Shown here one piece after another: positions 53,457-61,672 of a DNA stretch of 64,000 nucleotides. How positions within the stretch are numbered: the first letter of the stretch is position 1; the number at the start of each line of letters is the position of its first letter. The notes under the pieces were generated by a model, which was not told where the DNA came from, searched no databases, and saw nothing but the letters and a program-made list of their open reading frames with translations. Both the position numbers and the translations under genes were made by a program. The DNA is from UBA4877 sp002399345. GTDB taxonomy: Bacteria; Bacillota; Thermoanaerobacteria; Thermoanaerobacterales; UBA4877. The stretch covers positions 1 through 64,000 of the forward strand of contig DAIORT010000001.1 in assembly GCA_036752905.1 (NCBI GenBank). Reading direction: 5' to 3'.

Positions 53457-53484
53457 CGTTTTATTTTAAAGGGGGGGGAAATTT

Positions 53485-54723
53485 ATGAATGAAGTTATAA
53501 CAGGAATAGATATCGGTACGTCGAAGATTTGTACAATAATTTCTCAGTTAAATAAAAACGGAGAAATTGAAATAAGAGGTGTTGGGGTAAGCCCTTGTAA
53601 AGGTTTAAAAAAGGGTGTTGTGATTGATGCCGATGAAACGGTAAAGGGTATTAAAAACTCCGTAAGCCAGGCTGAACACATGGCAAACATTGGTGTCAAG
53701 ACTGTTTTTATTAATATAGCGGGTGGGCATGTTAACTTTATAAAAAATAAGGGAGTTATAGCTGTTACCGGTGAGAATAAAGAAATTACGAAATATGATA
53801 TAGAAAGGGTAACTGAAGCTGCTAAGGTTATTGCAATTCCAGCTGATAAAGAAATAATTGATTTAATCCCCATTCAATATATAATCGACGGATATGATGA
53901 GATACGCGATCCTCTTGGCATGATAGGCACAAGGCTGGAGGTTGATACTAATATTGTCATTGCATCAACCACATCGGTAGAGAATTTGACCCGCTGCATT
54001 AAAAAAGCTGATCTTGATGTGGGGGGCGTGATTGTCACTCCATTAGCAGAAAGTGAGGTTCTTCTCTCTAAGGATGAGAAAGAATTAGGTACATGTATAC
54101 TGGATATAGGTGCTGGTACCACGGATATATCGGTGTTTAAAGATGGGGCAATCATATACTCAAAGCTGCTACCCGTGGGTGGCGATCATATTACAAATGA
54201 TTTAGCAGTTGGACTAAAGGTTTCTTTAGATGAAGCTGAGAATTTAAAAAGACAGTATGGGTTTGCCATGTCCGATATGGTAAATGAAGATGAAGAGATA
54301 GATGCCAAATCTATTGGCGATCAATCTTCATTTAAAATAAAAGCAAAAGATATATGTGAAATAATTGAAGCCAGGGTAAATGAAATAATAATGTTGACAA
54401 ATAAGAACCTTATTGAATCAGGATTGAAATCATCAATTTCTACAGGTGTTGTAATTACCGGCGGCGGCCTTTCACAAATCAAGGGGAGCGTAGAACTCAC
54501 AAGAAAGATACTTAATTTACCAGTGAGGATAGGTTCACCTGATTATATTGGTGTTTCATTACCTACATATTCCGCTGCAGTAGGAATAATTAAATATGTC
54601 AAAAGATATAAAAGAGACATGCTTAGTTCTACTACAGAGATACAAAACAATCAGGATGGCAATAGCGGCTTTTCTGGTTTTTTTGATAAGTTTAAAGACT
54701 TTTTCTCTGATTTCTTTCAATAA
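53485..54723 (+). CDS. ftsA: Cell division protein FtsA
   Basis: 412 residues, actin-like ATPase: ITGIDIGTSKICTII, a 1C subdomain around AEHMANIGVKTVFINI, LDIGAGTTDISVFKDG, TGGGLSQIKG, and a C-terminal amphipathic helix (FFDKFKDFFSDFFQ) for membrane attachment. It tethers FtsZ filaments to the membrane. Unusually strong GGGGGGGAA ribosome site before ATG 53485. Confidence 0.95.
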   Translation: MNEVITGIDIGTSKICTIISQLNKNGEIEIRGVGVSPCKGLKKGVVIDADETVKGIKNSVSQAEHMANIGVKTVFINIAGGHVNFIKNKGVIAVTGENKEITKYDIERVTEAAKVIAIPADKEIIDLIPIQYIIDGYDEIRDPLGMIGTRLEVDTNIVIASTTSVENLTRCIKKADLDVGGVIVTPLAESEVLLSKDEKELGTCILDIGAGTTDISVFKDGAIIYSKLLPVGGDHITNDLAVGLKVSLDEAENLKRQYGFAMSDMVNEDEEIDAKSIGDQSSFKIKAKDICEIIEARVNEIIMLTNKNLIESGLKSSISTGVVITGGGLSQIKGSVELTRKILNLPVRIGSPDYIGVSLPTYSAAVGIIKYVKRYKRDMLSSTTEIQNNQDGNSGFSGFFDKFKDFFSDFFQ

Positions 54724-54749
54724 ACAAGAGATAAAGGGGGTAGAATTTA

Positions 54750-55832
54750 ATGATCGATTTTGAGGTAGAGAACTCATCCTTTGCAACTATAAAGGTACTT
54801 GGTGTAGGCGGCGGTGGTACGAACGCTGTGGACAGAATGATAAAAGAGGGCTTAAAAGGCGTGGAATTTATGGCGATGAATACGGACAAGCAGGCCTTAT
54901 GCCATTCATCGGCTACAACTAAAATACAAATCGGCGAGAAGCTTACCAAGGGTTTAGGTGCGGGTGCTAATCCTGAAATAGGACAAAAGGCTGCTGAAGA
55001 GAGCAAAGACGAAATAGCGGAATATCTCCAAGAGTGTGATATGTTATTTATAACTGCCGGGATGGGTGGTGGCACAGGTACGGGAGCAGCACCTGTTATT
55101 GCGGAGATAGCCAAGGAGATCGGTGTTTTAACCGTAGGTGTTGTGACCAAGCCTTTTACTTTTGAAGGGCGTAAAAGGCTGATGCAGGCAGAGAAGGGTA
55201 TTGATGAATTTAAAAAGAATGTTGATACCCTGGTTACGATACCAAACGACAGATTACTTCAAGTGGTAGAAAAGAAAACTTCGATGATGGATGCATTTAA
55301 GATGGCTGATGATATTTTGCGCCAAGGTGTACAGGGGATTTCCGATTTGATTACCATACCCGGCTTGGTTAACCTGGATTTTGCAGATGTAAAGACTATT
55401 ATGTCGGGCACAGGCCTCGCCCATATGGGAATCGGTGTGGCAAATGGTGAAAACAGAGCAACCGAGGCTGCTAAACTTGCAATACAAAGCCCGCTTTTAG
55501 AAACTTCGATAGAGGGTGCCAAGGGTGTACTGTTAAATATTACGGGTGGTCCCAACTTGAGTCTTTTTGAAGTCAATGAAGCCGCCAACTTTATTTATGA
55601 ATCAGCTGATCAGGATGCGAATATTATTTTTGGAGCAGTTATTGATGAATCTTTGAATGATGATATAAAAATAACTGTAATTGCCACCGGCTTTGAACAA
55701 AAACATGATAAACAAAAACAAAAAGAGCCTGATTCTAAAGGTGAAGAAGATAAGAATACTGATTTTGGTTTATATGATGAAGAAGATCTGGATATACCAA
55801 CTTTTTTAAGAAGAAACCGAAAACATTTTTAA
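54750..55832 (+). CDS. ftsZ: Cell division GTPase FtsZ
   Basis: 360 residues: the tubulin signature GGGTGTGAAPV (about 105), GGGGTNAVDRM at the N terminus, NDRLLQVVEK, and the T7 loop NLDFADVKTIM. A short acidic linker (about 320-345) precedes the conserved C-terminal peptide DLDIPTFLRRN that binds FtsA and SepF. It is the last gene of the dcw cluster and ends in a strong terminator. Confidence 0.97.
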   Translation: MIDFEVENSSFATIKVLGVGGGGTNAVDRMIKEGLKGVEFMAMNTDKQALCHSSATTKIQIGEKLTKGLGAGANPEIGQKAAEESKDEIAEYLQECDMLFITAGMGGGTGTGAAPVIAEIAKEIGVLTVGVVTKPFTFEGRKRLMQAEKGIDEFKKNVDTLVTIPNDRLLQVVEKKTSMMDAFKMADDILRQGVQGISDLITIPGLVNLDFADVKTIMSGTGLAHMGIGVANGENRATEAAKLAIQSPLLETSIEGAKGVLLNITGGPNLSLFEVNEAANFIYESADQDANIIFGAVIDESLNDDIKITVIATGFEQKHDKQKQKEPDSKGEEDKNTDFGLYDEEDLDIPTFLRRNRKHF

Positions 55833-55859
55833 GAGCTCCTACAACAGGAGCTCTTTTTT
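55831..55859 (+). terminator. Terminator after ftsZ
   Basis: AGAGCTCCT and AGGAGCTCT form a perfect 9-bp stem around ACAAC, followed by TTTTTG. Confidence 0.93.
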
Positions 55860-55923
55860 GTCGCAATTTGTATTACTTTTATAACCATTTTTTACAAAAT
55901 ATACATGTAATATTTGGTAATAT
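55858..55923 (+). promoter_or_regulatory. spoIIG promoter region candidate (Spo0A-type, long spacer)
   Basis: TTTACA (55891-55896) and TAATAT (55918-55923) are 21 nt apart. Such an over-long spacer is known for the Bacillus spoIIG promoter, which needs Spo0A. TGTCGCA (55859-55865) matches six of seven bases of the 0A box TGTCGAA upstream. The match is suggestive only. Confidence 0.4.
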
Positions 55924-55984
55924 AGAATCATAAATTTAATCGTTAGAAGTATTAAATATAAATCTGATTTATAGAAGGTCAAAT

Positions 55985-56869
55985 ATGTATATAGACGTTA
56001 TTTTAATTGAAAACATTATAATCAATTATTTGATTCTTTATACCACAGCTGTTGTTGCTAAGTATAAAAGCACTCCACTACGATTTTTTTTAGGTTCGCT
56101 AGCCGGGGCGTTATATATTATACCTATGTTTTTTTATAAGAATTCTTTTTTCCGGGCCGTTCCATTAAAGCTCATGCTATCAGCTCTTATTGTAGTAATT
56201 GTTTTTTATCCATCACGCTTAAAAGACTTTGTAAGATTATTATCTTTTTTTTATTTATCAACTATGATTTTTGGTGGCGTCGGGTTTTCACTATATTATT
56301 TGCCGGGCAAGAACGGTTATATTTATAATGGTATTTTCGTTTTTGACAATATTTCCGTGATCCTTATCATTGTTACTGCATCCATTGGATGTTATCTCAT
56401 ATATTATTGTATTGCGTATGTAAAGAAAATACATAAAAGTATTGTAGAGATGGATATTTCAATTGATAAAAAAACGATAACAACTTTAGCCTTGATGGAT
56501 ACCGGAAACACACTGTATGAGCCGATAAATCATCGTCCAGTTATAATTATTGAATTTGATGTATTGGAGAGAATAATGCCTGATTCGGTAAAAGAGTACC
56601 TTATAGGACTGGATAAGAACAGTATAGTGAATTTTGATGGTATTGACAATATTGAGCCCCAATGGATAAAGAGGTTCAGGTTGTTACCATTTAAGGATAT
56701 AGGTAAAGAAAACGGCATGTTGTTGGGAATTAAGCCCGATAGCCTTAAGATTTATGATGAATACGAAACCAAAGAAATAAATGATGTAATTTTAGGAGTT
56801 TATTTCAATAAATTATCTAACACCAATGAGTATTTTGCCTTGCTACATACGGATTTACTAACTGATTAA
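55985..56869 (+). CDS. spoIIGA: Sporulation sigma-E factor-processing protease SpoIIGA
   Basis: 294 residues. The N-terminal half has five membrane helices starting YIDVILIENIIINYLIL; the C-terminal half is an aspartic protease domain with LMDTGNTLYEP (catalytic Asp) and LLGIKPD. It cleaves pro-sigma-E at the septum when triggered by the forespore signal SpoIIR. It lies upstream of its substrate gene sigE, 20 nt apart. Confidence 0.93.
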   Translation: MYIDVILIENIIINYLILYTTAVVAKYKSTPLRFFLGSLAGALYIIPMFFYKNSFFRAVPLKLMLSALIVVIVFYPSRLKDFVRLLSFFYLSTMIFGGVGFSLYYLPGKNGYIYNGIFVFDNISVILIIVTASIGCYLIYYCIAYVKKIHKSIVEMDISIDKKTITTLALMDTGNTLYEPINHRPVIIIEFDVLERIMPDSVKEYLIGLDKNSIVNFDGIDNIEPQWIKRFRLLPFKDIGKENGMLLGIKPDSLKIYDEYETKEINDVILGVYFNKLSNTNEYFALLHTDLLTD

Positions 56870-56889
56870 AAATTTATGGAGGGGTTTTG

Positions 56890-57615
56890 ATGAGAATGTC
56901 AAACATATTTTTGAAGCTCAGGTCTTATATTCGCGGGTTGTTTGATAAATTAGTGAATGATATAACCACAATTTATTATATAGGGGGGCCTGAAGCACTG
57001 CCGCCTCCATTAAGCGGTGAGGAAGAAAGGGACCTGATAGATAAACTAAAAGATGGGGATGACAGCGTAAACAGCGAGCTTATTGAAAGGAATCTGAGGC
57101 TTGTTGTATACATTGCCAAAAAATTTGAGAATACGGGCATTAATGTTGAGGACTTAATATCTATTGGTACCATCGGCCTCATAAAAGCCGTAAATACATT
57201 TGATCCTAACAAAAAAATCAAATTGGCTACATATGCTTCGCGCTGTATAGAAAATGAAATATTAATGTTCTTAAGAAGAAATAATAAAACAAAGATGGAG
57301 GTATCGATTGACGAACCCTTAAATGTGGACTTGGATGGTAACGAATTGCTTTTGTCGGACATACTCGGGACTGATAATGAAGTAATTTTTCAGTATGTGG
57401 AGAGTGAAGTTGACAAGCAGCTGCTTAAAACAGCTATACAGAAGCTGTCCAAAAGAGAAAAAGATATAATTAACTTGAGATTCGGTTTGAATGGAGAAAT
57501 TGAGAAGACCCAGAAGGAAGTAGCGGATATGCTTGGTATATCACAATCATACATCTCTAGATTAGAAAAGCGCATACTTAAAAGATTAAAAAAAGAAATG
57601 ACAAGGATGGTTTAG
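56890..57615 (+). CDS. sigE: Mother-cell sigma factor sigma-E (pro-form)
   Basis: 241 residues. An N-terminal pro-sequence (about 1-27; IFLKLRSYIRGLFDKL amphipathic) precedes the cleavage region YYIGGPEALPPPLS, almost as in Bacillus. Region 2 includes NLRLVVYIAKKFENTG and ATYASRCIENEILMFLRR; region 4 includes REKDIINLRFGL and a helix-turn-helix (QKEVADMLGISQSYISRLEKR). It directs early mother-cell transcription after SpoIIGA cleavage. ATG 56890 follows GGAGGGG; TTG 56887 is too close. Confidence 0.95.
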   Translation: MRMSNIFLKLRSYIRGLFDKLVNDITTIYYIGGPEALPPPLSGEEERDLIDKLKDGDDSVNSELIERNLRLVVYIAKKFENTGINVEDLISIGTIGLIKAVNTFDPNKKIKLATYASRCIENEILMFLRRNNKTKMEVSIDEPLNVDLDGNELLLSDILGTDNEVIFQYVESEVDKQLLKTAIQKLSKREKDIINLRFGLNGEIEKTQKEVADMLGISQSYISRLEKRILKRLKKEMTRMV

Positions 57616-57616
57616 A

Positions 57617-57646
57617 GAATATTTCTTCTGTCCCTCGGTAATACTT
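57617..57646 (+). promoter_or_regulatory. Sigma-F-like promoter of sigG
   Basis: GAATA (57617-57621), 15 nt, GGTAATACTT (57637-57646), fitting the forespore -10 pattern GGNNANANTN. In Bacillus sigG is transcribed by sigma-F from a promoter in this gap. Transcripts would start near 57652, inside the loop of the hairpin described next. CGGTAATACT occurs again at 57658-57667. Confidence 0.55.
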
Positions 57647-57685
57647 AGATAATAAATCGGTAATACTAGTATCGAGGAGGGACAG
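57628..57685 (+). promoter_or_regulatory. Ribosome-site-sequestering hairpin of sigG
   Basis: CTGTCCCTC (57628-57636) is perfectly complementary to GAGGGACAG (57677-57685), which overlaps the GAGGAGG ribosome site and ends two bases before the sigG ATG. An inner stem ATACT/AGTAT (57641-57645, 57668-57672) extends it. On long read-through mRNA from spoIIG the site would be closed. Confidence 0.7.
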
Positions 57686-57687
57686 AT

Positions 57688-58461
57688 ATGGCTAACAACA
57701 AAGTTGTAATATGTGGTGTTAATACATCTAAACTACCTGTATTAAAAAACGAAGAAATGATGGAACTAATGGATCAAATGAAAAATGGCGATAAGGAGGC
57801 CAGGGGGAAATTTATAAAGGGCAACCTCCGATTGGTGCTTAGTGTGATCCAAAGGTTCAACAACAGAGGAGAGTGTGTTGACGATCTGTTTCAGGTAGGA
57901 TGTATAGGTTTGATAAAAGCTATAGATAATTTCGATGTAACCCAGAATGTTAGATTCTCGACATATGCTGTTCCTATGATTATCGGTGAAATAAGGAGAT
58001 ATCTGAGAGATAATAATTCCATAAGGGTGAGCCGTTCCCTTAGGGATCTGGCATATAAGGCTTTGCAAATAAAAGATAGATTGATCAATGAAAACTCAAA
58101 AGAACCAAAGATATCAGAGATAGCAAAAGAACTGGATGCGACGGAGGAAGAGGTTGTATTTGCGTTGGATGCCATACAGGATCCTATTTCATTATTCGAG
58201 CCTGTTTATCATGATGACGGGGATGCCATATACGTTATGGATCAAATAAGTGATGATAAAAACCAGGATAGTGCTTGGCTTGATAATATATCATTAAAAG
58301 AGGCTATGTCGAGATTAAGCGACAGAGACAAGAGCATAGTTAAGCTAAGGTTTTTTGAAGGAAAGACTCAGATGGAGGTAGCTGAAGAGATAGGGATTTC
58401 TCAAGCACAGGTATCACGCCTCGAAAAAGCTGCATTAGGTCAAATGAAAAAATATGTATAA
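57688..58461 (+). CDS. sigG: Forespore sigma factor sigma-G
   Basis: 257 residues. The short N terminus KVVICGVNTSKLPVLKNEEM is the sigma-G signature, with no pro-sequence. Region 2 reads NLRLVLSVIQRFNNRGECVDDLFQVG and FSTYAVPMIIGEIRRYLRDN; region 3 RVSRSLRDLAYKAL; region 4 RDKSIVKLRFFEGKTQMEVAEEIGISQAQVSRLE. It drives late forespore genes. Its own leader carries the hairpin and sigma-F-like promoter described separately, and a terminator closes the unit. Confidence 0.96.
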   Translation: MANNKVVICGVNTSKLPVLKNEEMMELMDQMKNGDKEARGKFIKGNLRLVLSVIQRFNNRGECVDDLFQVGCIGLIKAIDNFDVTQNVRFSTYAVPMIIGEIRRYLRDNNSIRVSRSLRDLAYKALQIKDRLINENSKEPKISEIAKELDATEEEVVFALDAIQDPISLFEPVYHDDGDAIYVMDQISDDKNQDSAWLDNISLKEAMSRLSDRDKSIVKLRFFEGKTQMEVAEEIGISQAQVSRLEKAALGQMKKYV

Positions 58462-58495
58462 AAAAATATGGAGTTGATAGCTCCTTATTTTTTTG
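58462..58495 (+). terminator. Terminator after sigG
   Basis: AAAAATATGGAG pairs with CTCCTTATTTTT around TTGATAG, ending in TTTTTTTG. Confidence 0.85.
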
Positions 58496-58502
58496 TGCTT
58501 TT

Positions 58503-58538
58503 TTTATCTCTTATTTCATATTCATAAGTAGAGATAAA
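58503..58538 (+). promoter_or_regulatory. Hairpin abutting the ylmC ribosome site
   Basis: TTTATCTCT (58503-58511) and AGAGATAAA (58530-58538) are perfect inverted arms; TTAT/ATAA extends the stem inward past a two-base bulge. The AAGGAGG ribosome site begins two bases after the 3' arm. It may be an mRNA element or an operator. Confidence 0.45.
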
Positions 58539-58555
58539 GAAGGAGGATAAAGAAA

Positions 58556-58798
58556 ATGGTTAAAATATCGGACCTAAAGGAAAAGGACATCATTAATATT
58601 AAAAACGGGTGTAGAATGGGTTTGATATCGGATATAGATATTAATCTGGAAGATGGCGTGATAGAAACAGTTATAATTCCCGGAAACAGTAATGTTTTTA
58701 GTTTCATCAGAAAGAATAATGATATTATTATACCATGGAGCTATATAAAAAAAATAGGAGACGATGTTATACTGGTTGATATGCCTGATAATGTATAA
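58556..58798 (+). CDS. YlmC/YmxH family PRC-barrel sporulation protein
   Basis: 80 residues: a PRC-barrel-like fold with ISDLKEKDIINIKNGCRMGLISDIDIN and IVIPG-type strands (ETVIIPGNS, IIIPWSYIKKIGDDVILVD). The family is common in spore formers next to sigG; a sporulation role is assumed from context, the molecular function is not known. ATG 58556 after AAGGAGG. Confidence 0.85.
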   Translation: MVKISDLKEKDIINIKNGCRMGLISDIDINLEDGVIETVIIPGNSNVFSFIRKNNDIIIPWSYIKKIGDDVILVDMPDNV

Positions 58799-58870
58799 TA
58801 ATATGGATTTGCAATATTTTGTTGTGTATAATTAATGTAATACCATGTACAAAAAGGAGGAGATTGGCTG

Positions 58871-59329
58871 ATGAAATGTCCGTTTTGTGGTTATATTGAT
58901 ACGAAGGTCATTGATTCACGTCCAATAGAAGACGGAAATGCTATAAGGAGAAGAAGGGAATGTGAAAAATGCGGTAGGCGCTTTACGACATACGAAAAGG
59001 TTGATGAAATACCATATATGGTAATTAAAAGAGACGGCTCACGGGAACCGTTTAACAGGAATAAAATATTAAATGGTTTGATAAAAGCATGTGAGAAGCG
59101 CCCTGTTTCCGTAAATCTTTTGGATGATATAGTAAGGAACTTAGAGAAAGAATTATATAATAACAATGAGCGGGAAGTGCCTACGCAGGTAATCGGTGAA
59201 ATGGTTATGGAGGCCTTAAAAGATGTTGATGAGGTGGCATACGTCAGGTTTGCATCCGTTTATAGGCAGTTCAAAGATGTGGGAACATTCATGGAAGAGA
59301 TTGAGAAGCTTATGGACGAAAAGAGGTAG
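58871..59329 (+). CDS. nrdR: Transcriptional repressor NrdR
   Basis: 152 residues. N-terminal zinc ribbon with MKCPFCGYIDTKVIDSRP and CEKCGRRFTTYE (four Cys), followed by an ATP-cone domain (VIKRDGSREPFNRNKILNGLIKACEKRPV). It represses ribonucleotide reductase genes according to ATP/dATP level. Ribosome site AAAGGAGGAG before ATG 58871. Confidence 0.95.
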   Translation: MKCPFCGYIDTKVIDSRPIEDGNAIRRRRECEKCGRRFTTYEKVDEIPYMVIKRDGSREPFNRNKILNGLIKACEKRPVSVNLLDDIVRNLEKELYNNNEREVPTQVIGEMVMEALKDVDEVAYVRFASVYRQFKDVGTFMEEIEKLMDEKR

Positions 59330-59334
59330 ATAAG

Positions 59335-60156
59335 GTGGTGGGGAGCGATGCCTTTAAATTAAACAGTATAGGGAATTTTGAATACTTCAGCATACCAGCA
59401 TTTGACGCGGCAGGTAAGGGAAATATTTTTACGTTTTTTTCATCGAGGAACGGCGGCGTTAGCCGAGGACCATACAGCAGTTTCAACCTGGGGACTAAAA
59501 AACAAGATGATATAAATAATGTAGAAAAAAATTATGAGATTTTGTGCAGCAGGATGAATCTTGAAATCGATTCATTTGTGTTTTCAGATCAAATACACCG
59601 AGATAATGTTAAAAGAGTGGGCAGCCAAGATGCCGGCTTTCCACTACATGGCCCAAAAGTATTTAATACAGATGCTTTGATAACAGACGTCAGGGATTTA
59701 CCTTTGATTACATTCCATGCCGATTGTGTGCCGTTATATTTTTTTGATCCGGAAAATGTGGCAATAGGCCTGGCCCATGCAGGATGGAGAGGGACTGTCA
59801 TGAGGATAGGCCAAAAGATGATAAGGGAAATGGTAAAAGAATTCGGCACACGGCCGGGAAAGCTTCTTGTTGCTATAGGTCCATCCATAGGCCGGTGTTG
59901 CTATGAGGTTGGACAAGATGTATTTGAGCCTTTTTTAAATGAGTTCGGCCAATATAACAGTTGGTATAAGAAAAAGAAAAATAAATATATGCTAGATCTG
60001 CAGGAATGTAACAGATTACAATTACTCGAAATGGGGCTAGACTCAAATAATATTTATATATCGAATTTATGTACCTCATGTGATAAAAAGCATTTTTATT
60101 CATACAGACGCGACGGAAAAACAGGAATTCATGGTGCTGTAATTATGATACGCTAG
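59335..60156 (+). CDS. pgeF: Laccase-domain protein PgeF/YlmD (peptidoglycan editing, purine nucleoside phosphorylase-like)
   Basis: 273 residues of the multicopper-oxidase-like family (DUF152): FSSRNGGVSRGPYSSFNLG, DQIHRDNV, TFHADCVPLYFFD, LAHAGWRGTVMRIG, IGPSIGRCCYEVG. The His-Cys-His metal set is intact. Family members were reported as purine nucleoside phosphorylases and as enzymes correcting mis-linked peptidoglycan precursors; both roles remain possible. GTG start, six bases after nrdR. Confidence 0.85.
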   Translation: MVGSDAFKLNSIGNFEYFSIPAFDAAGKGNIFTFFSSRNGGVSRGPYSSFNLGTKKQDDINNVEKNYEILCSRMNLEIDSFVFSDQIHRDNVKRVGSQDAGFPLHGPKVFNTDALITDVRDLPLITFHADCVPLYFFDPENVAIGLAHAGWRGTVMRIGQKMIREMVKEFGTRPGKLLVAIGPSIGRCCYEVGQDVFEPFLNEFGQYNSWYKKKKNKYMLDLQECNRLQLLEMGLDSNNIYISNLCTSCDKKHFYSYRRDGKTGIHGAVIMIR

Positions 60157-60168
60157 AAAGGTAAACAT

Positions 60169-60603
60169 ATGCCTGGATAAGTATTGATAATTGAAGATAT
60201 ACAGGAGCTTTTAAACTTTAATATCACAAACGCCGGATATGATGTATATATTGCGGATAATGGCACCGGCGGCATCAAAAAAGCTGACGATATATTACCT
60301 GATATTATTATATTGGACCTTATGCTGCCGGATATAGATGGTTTTGAGGTCTGCAGTTACTTAAAATCCGAATCAAAAACGAAGCCGATACCAATAATAA
60401 TGCTTACTGCTAAAAGCGAGGAATTAGATAAAGTACTGGGACTCGAACTGGGAGCGGATGACTATATAACGAAACCATTCAGCATAAGGAAACTACTGGC
60501 AAGAATAAAAGCGGTTTTGCGGAGATCAAGAAAGAGCGAATCTTATTTAAGCGAAGTTAATAAACATGGGGTCATTCTGATGCCTGGACATATCTTTTAT
60601 TAA
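60169..60603 (+). pseudogene. phoP: phoP-like response regulator: nonsense codon at position 4, DNA-binding domain lost
   Basis: ATG 60169, preceded by AAAGG, reads M-P-G-stop; the TAA at 60178-60180 is followed in frame by VLIIEDIQELLNFNITNAG, so one base change (for example AAA to TAA) interrupted a normal start. The receiver domain is otherwise complete: ILDLMLPDIDGFEV (phosphoacceptor), MLTAKS and DYITKPF (Lys). After RIKAVLRRSRKSE the protein loses homology and stops; the winged-helix domain is gone and the transmembrane part of phoR follows at once. Not functional as a transcription factor. Confidence 0.85.
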
Positions 60604-61672
60604 TCTTTTTAATGGACATCATAATTTCCACTGTTTTATGGTATAGGTTCACATATAGTAATGTGCACTCAATTAAAACGATTACCAATGAAGTAAAAGA
60701 GGTTGCCAAGGGTAATTACAGCAATTCCAAACTAGAGGCCGTATTGAAAAGTATAATAAACGGTGTCGTAGCAATAGACAACAGTGAGAATGTAATATTA
60801 ATCAATGATTCAGCTAAGAGGATATTGGATATTTCTGATGCTGAAGTGATAGGAAAACATCTGCTGGAGGTCATCAGAAATTATAAACTGGCACAGGCTC
60901 TGGATGATTATATCAACAACAGGACGGATGTGGTCTTGGATTTTGAGATAACACTGCCGCCGAGTAAGAATTTAAGTGTGTTTATTAATCCCATTATGAG
61001 CAGCGAGTTTCATAATAAACGTGTAGGTTCCGTAATTGTTTTTAATGATATTACCGAACTTAAAAGGCTGGAAAAGGTAAGGAGTGATTTTGTGGCTAAT
61101 GTCTCGCATGAACTCCGTACCCCGCTTACTTCAATCATGGGATTTGTGGAGACCTTGAGGGATGGTAATGTAAAGGATGAAGACACATTAAAAAAATTCC
61201 TGGATATAATCTCTTTGGAAACAGAGAGATTGACCCGCTTAATAAATGATATTTTAACATTGTCAAAGATTGAAAACGTTAAGGAAGATATAAATAAGGA
61301 GCTTATAGATTTAAAGAGTGAGATTGAAGATGTGATATATATCTTGGAGAATAAGGCAAAAGGCAAAAATATCAAAGTCAGTTTATCTGTGCAGCCTGAC
61401 AATTTAAAAGTTTCAGCCGATAAGGACTGGATACACCAACTGTTGCTCAATCTTATTGATAACAGTATCAAGTATAACAAAGACAACGGTTATATATGGA
61501 TAAGAGCATGGGAAGATATACAAAATGTTTGTATTTCTGTTAAAGATACCGGAATTGGGATTAAAGGGGAATATATACCTAGAATATTTGAAAGGTTTTA
61601 CCGGGTTGATAAGGGAAGATCAGGAAATGCTGGAGGAACAGGGCTTGGCCTGGCCGTAGTAAAACATATAGA
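60576..61672 (+). pseudogene. phoR: phoR-like histidine kinase remnant without sensor region
   Basis: The frame entering at about 60576 encodes a membrane helix (LLLIFLMDIIISTVLWYRF, the usual second helix), a HAMP segment, a PAS domain (about VLKSIINGVVAIDNSENVIL), HisKA with VSHELRTPLTSIMGF, and HATPase with NLIDNSIKYN, DTGIGI and GGTGLGLAVVKH. The first helix, extracellular domain and N terminus are missing, and directly after KH the sequence switches to phoU, so the last ATPase strands are lost too. Methionine 60612 could in principle start a truncated protein. PhoR normally pairs with the PhoP remnant upstream. Confidence 0.85.

Noticed and set aside
38864..55832. Missing murB, murC and ddl as evidence of deletion in the dcw cluster
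   Set aside because: Clostridia commonly carry these genes elsewhere, and the intergenic gaps here show no remnants.
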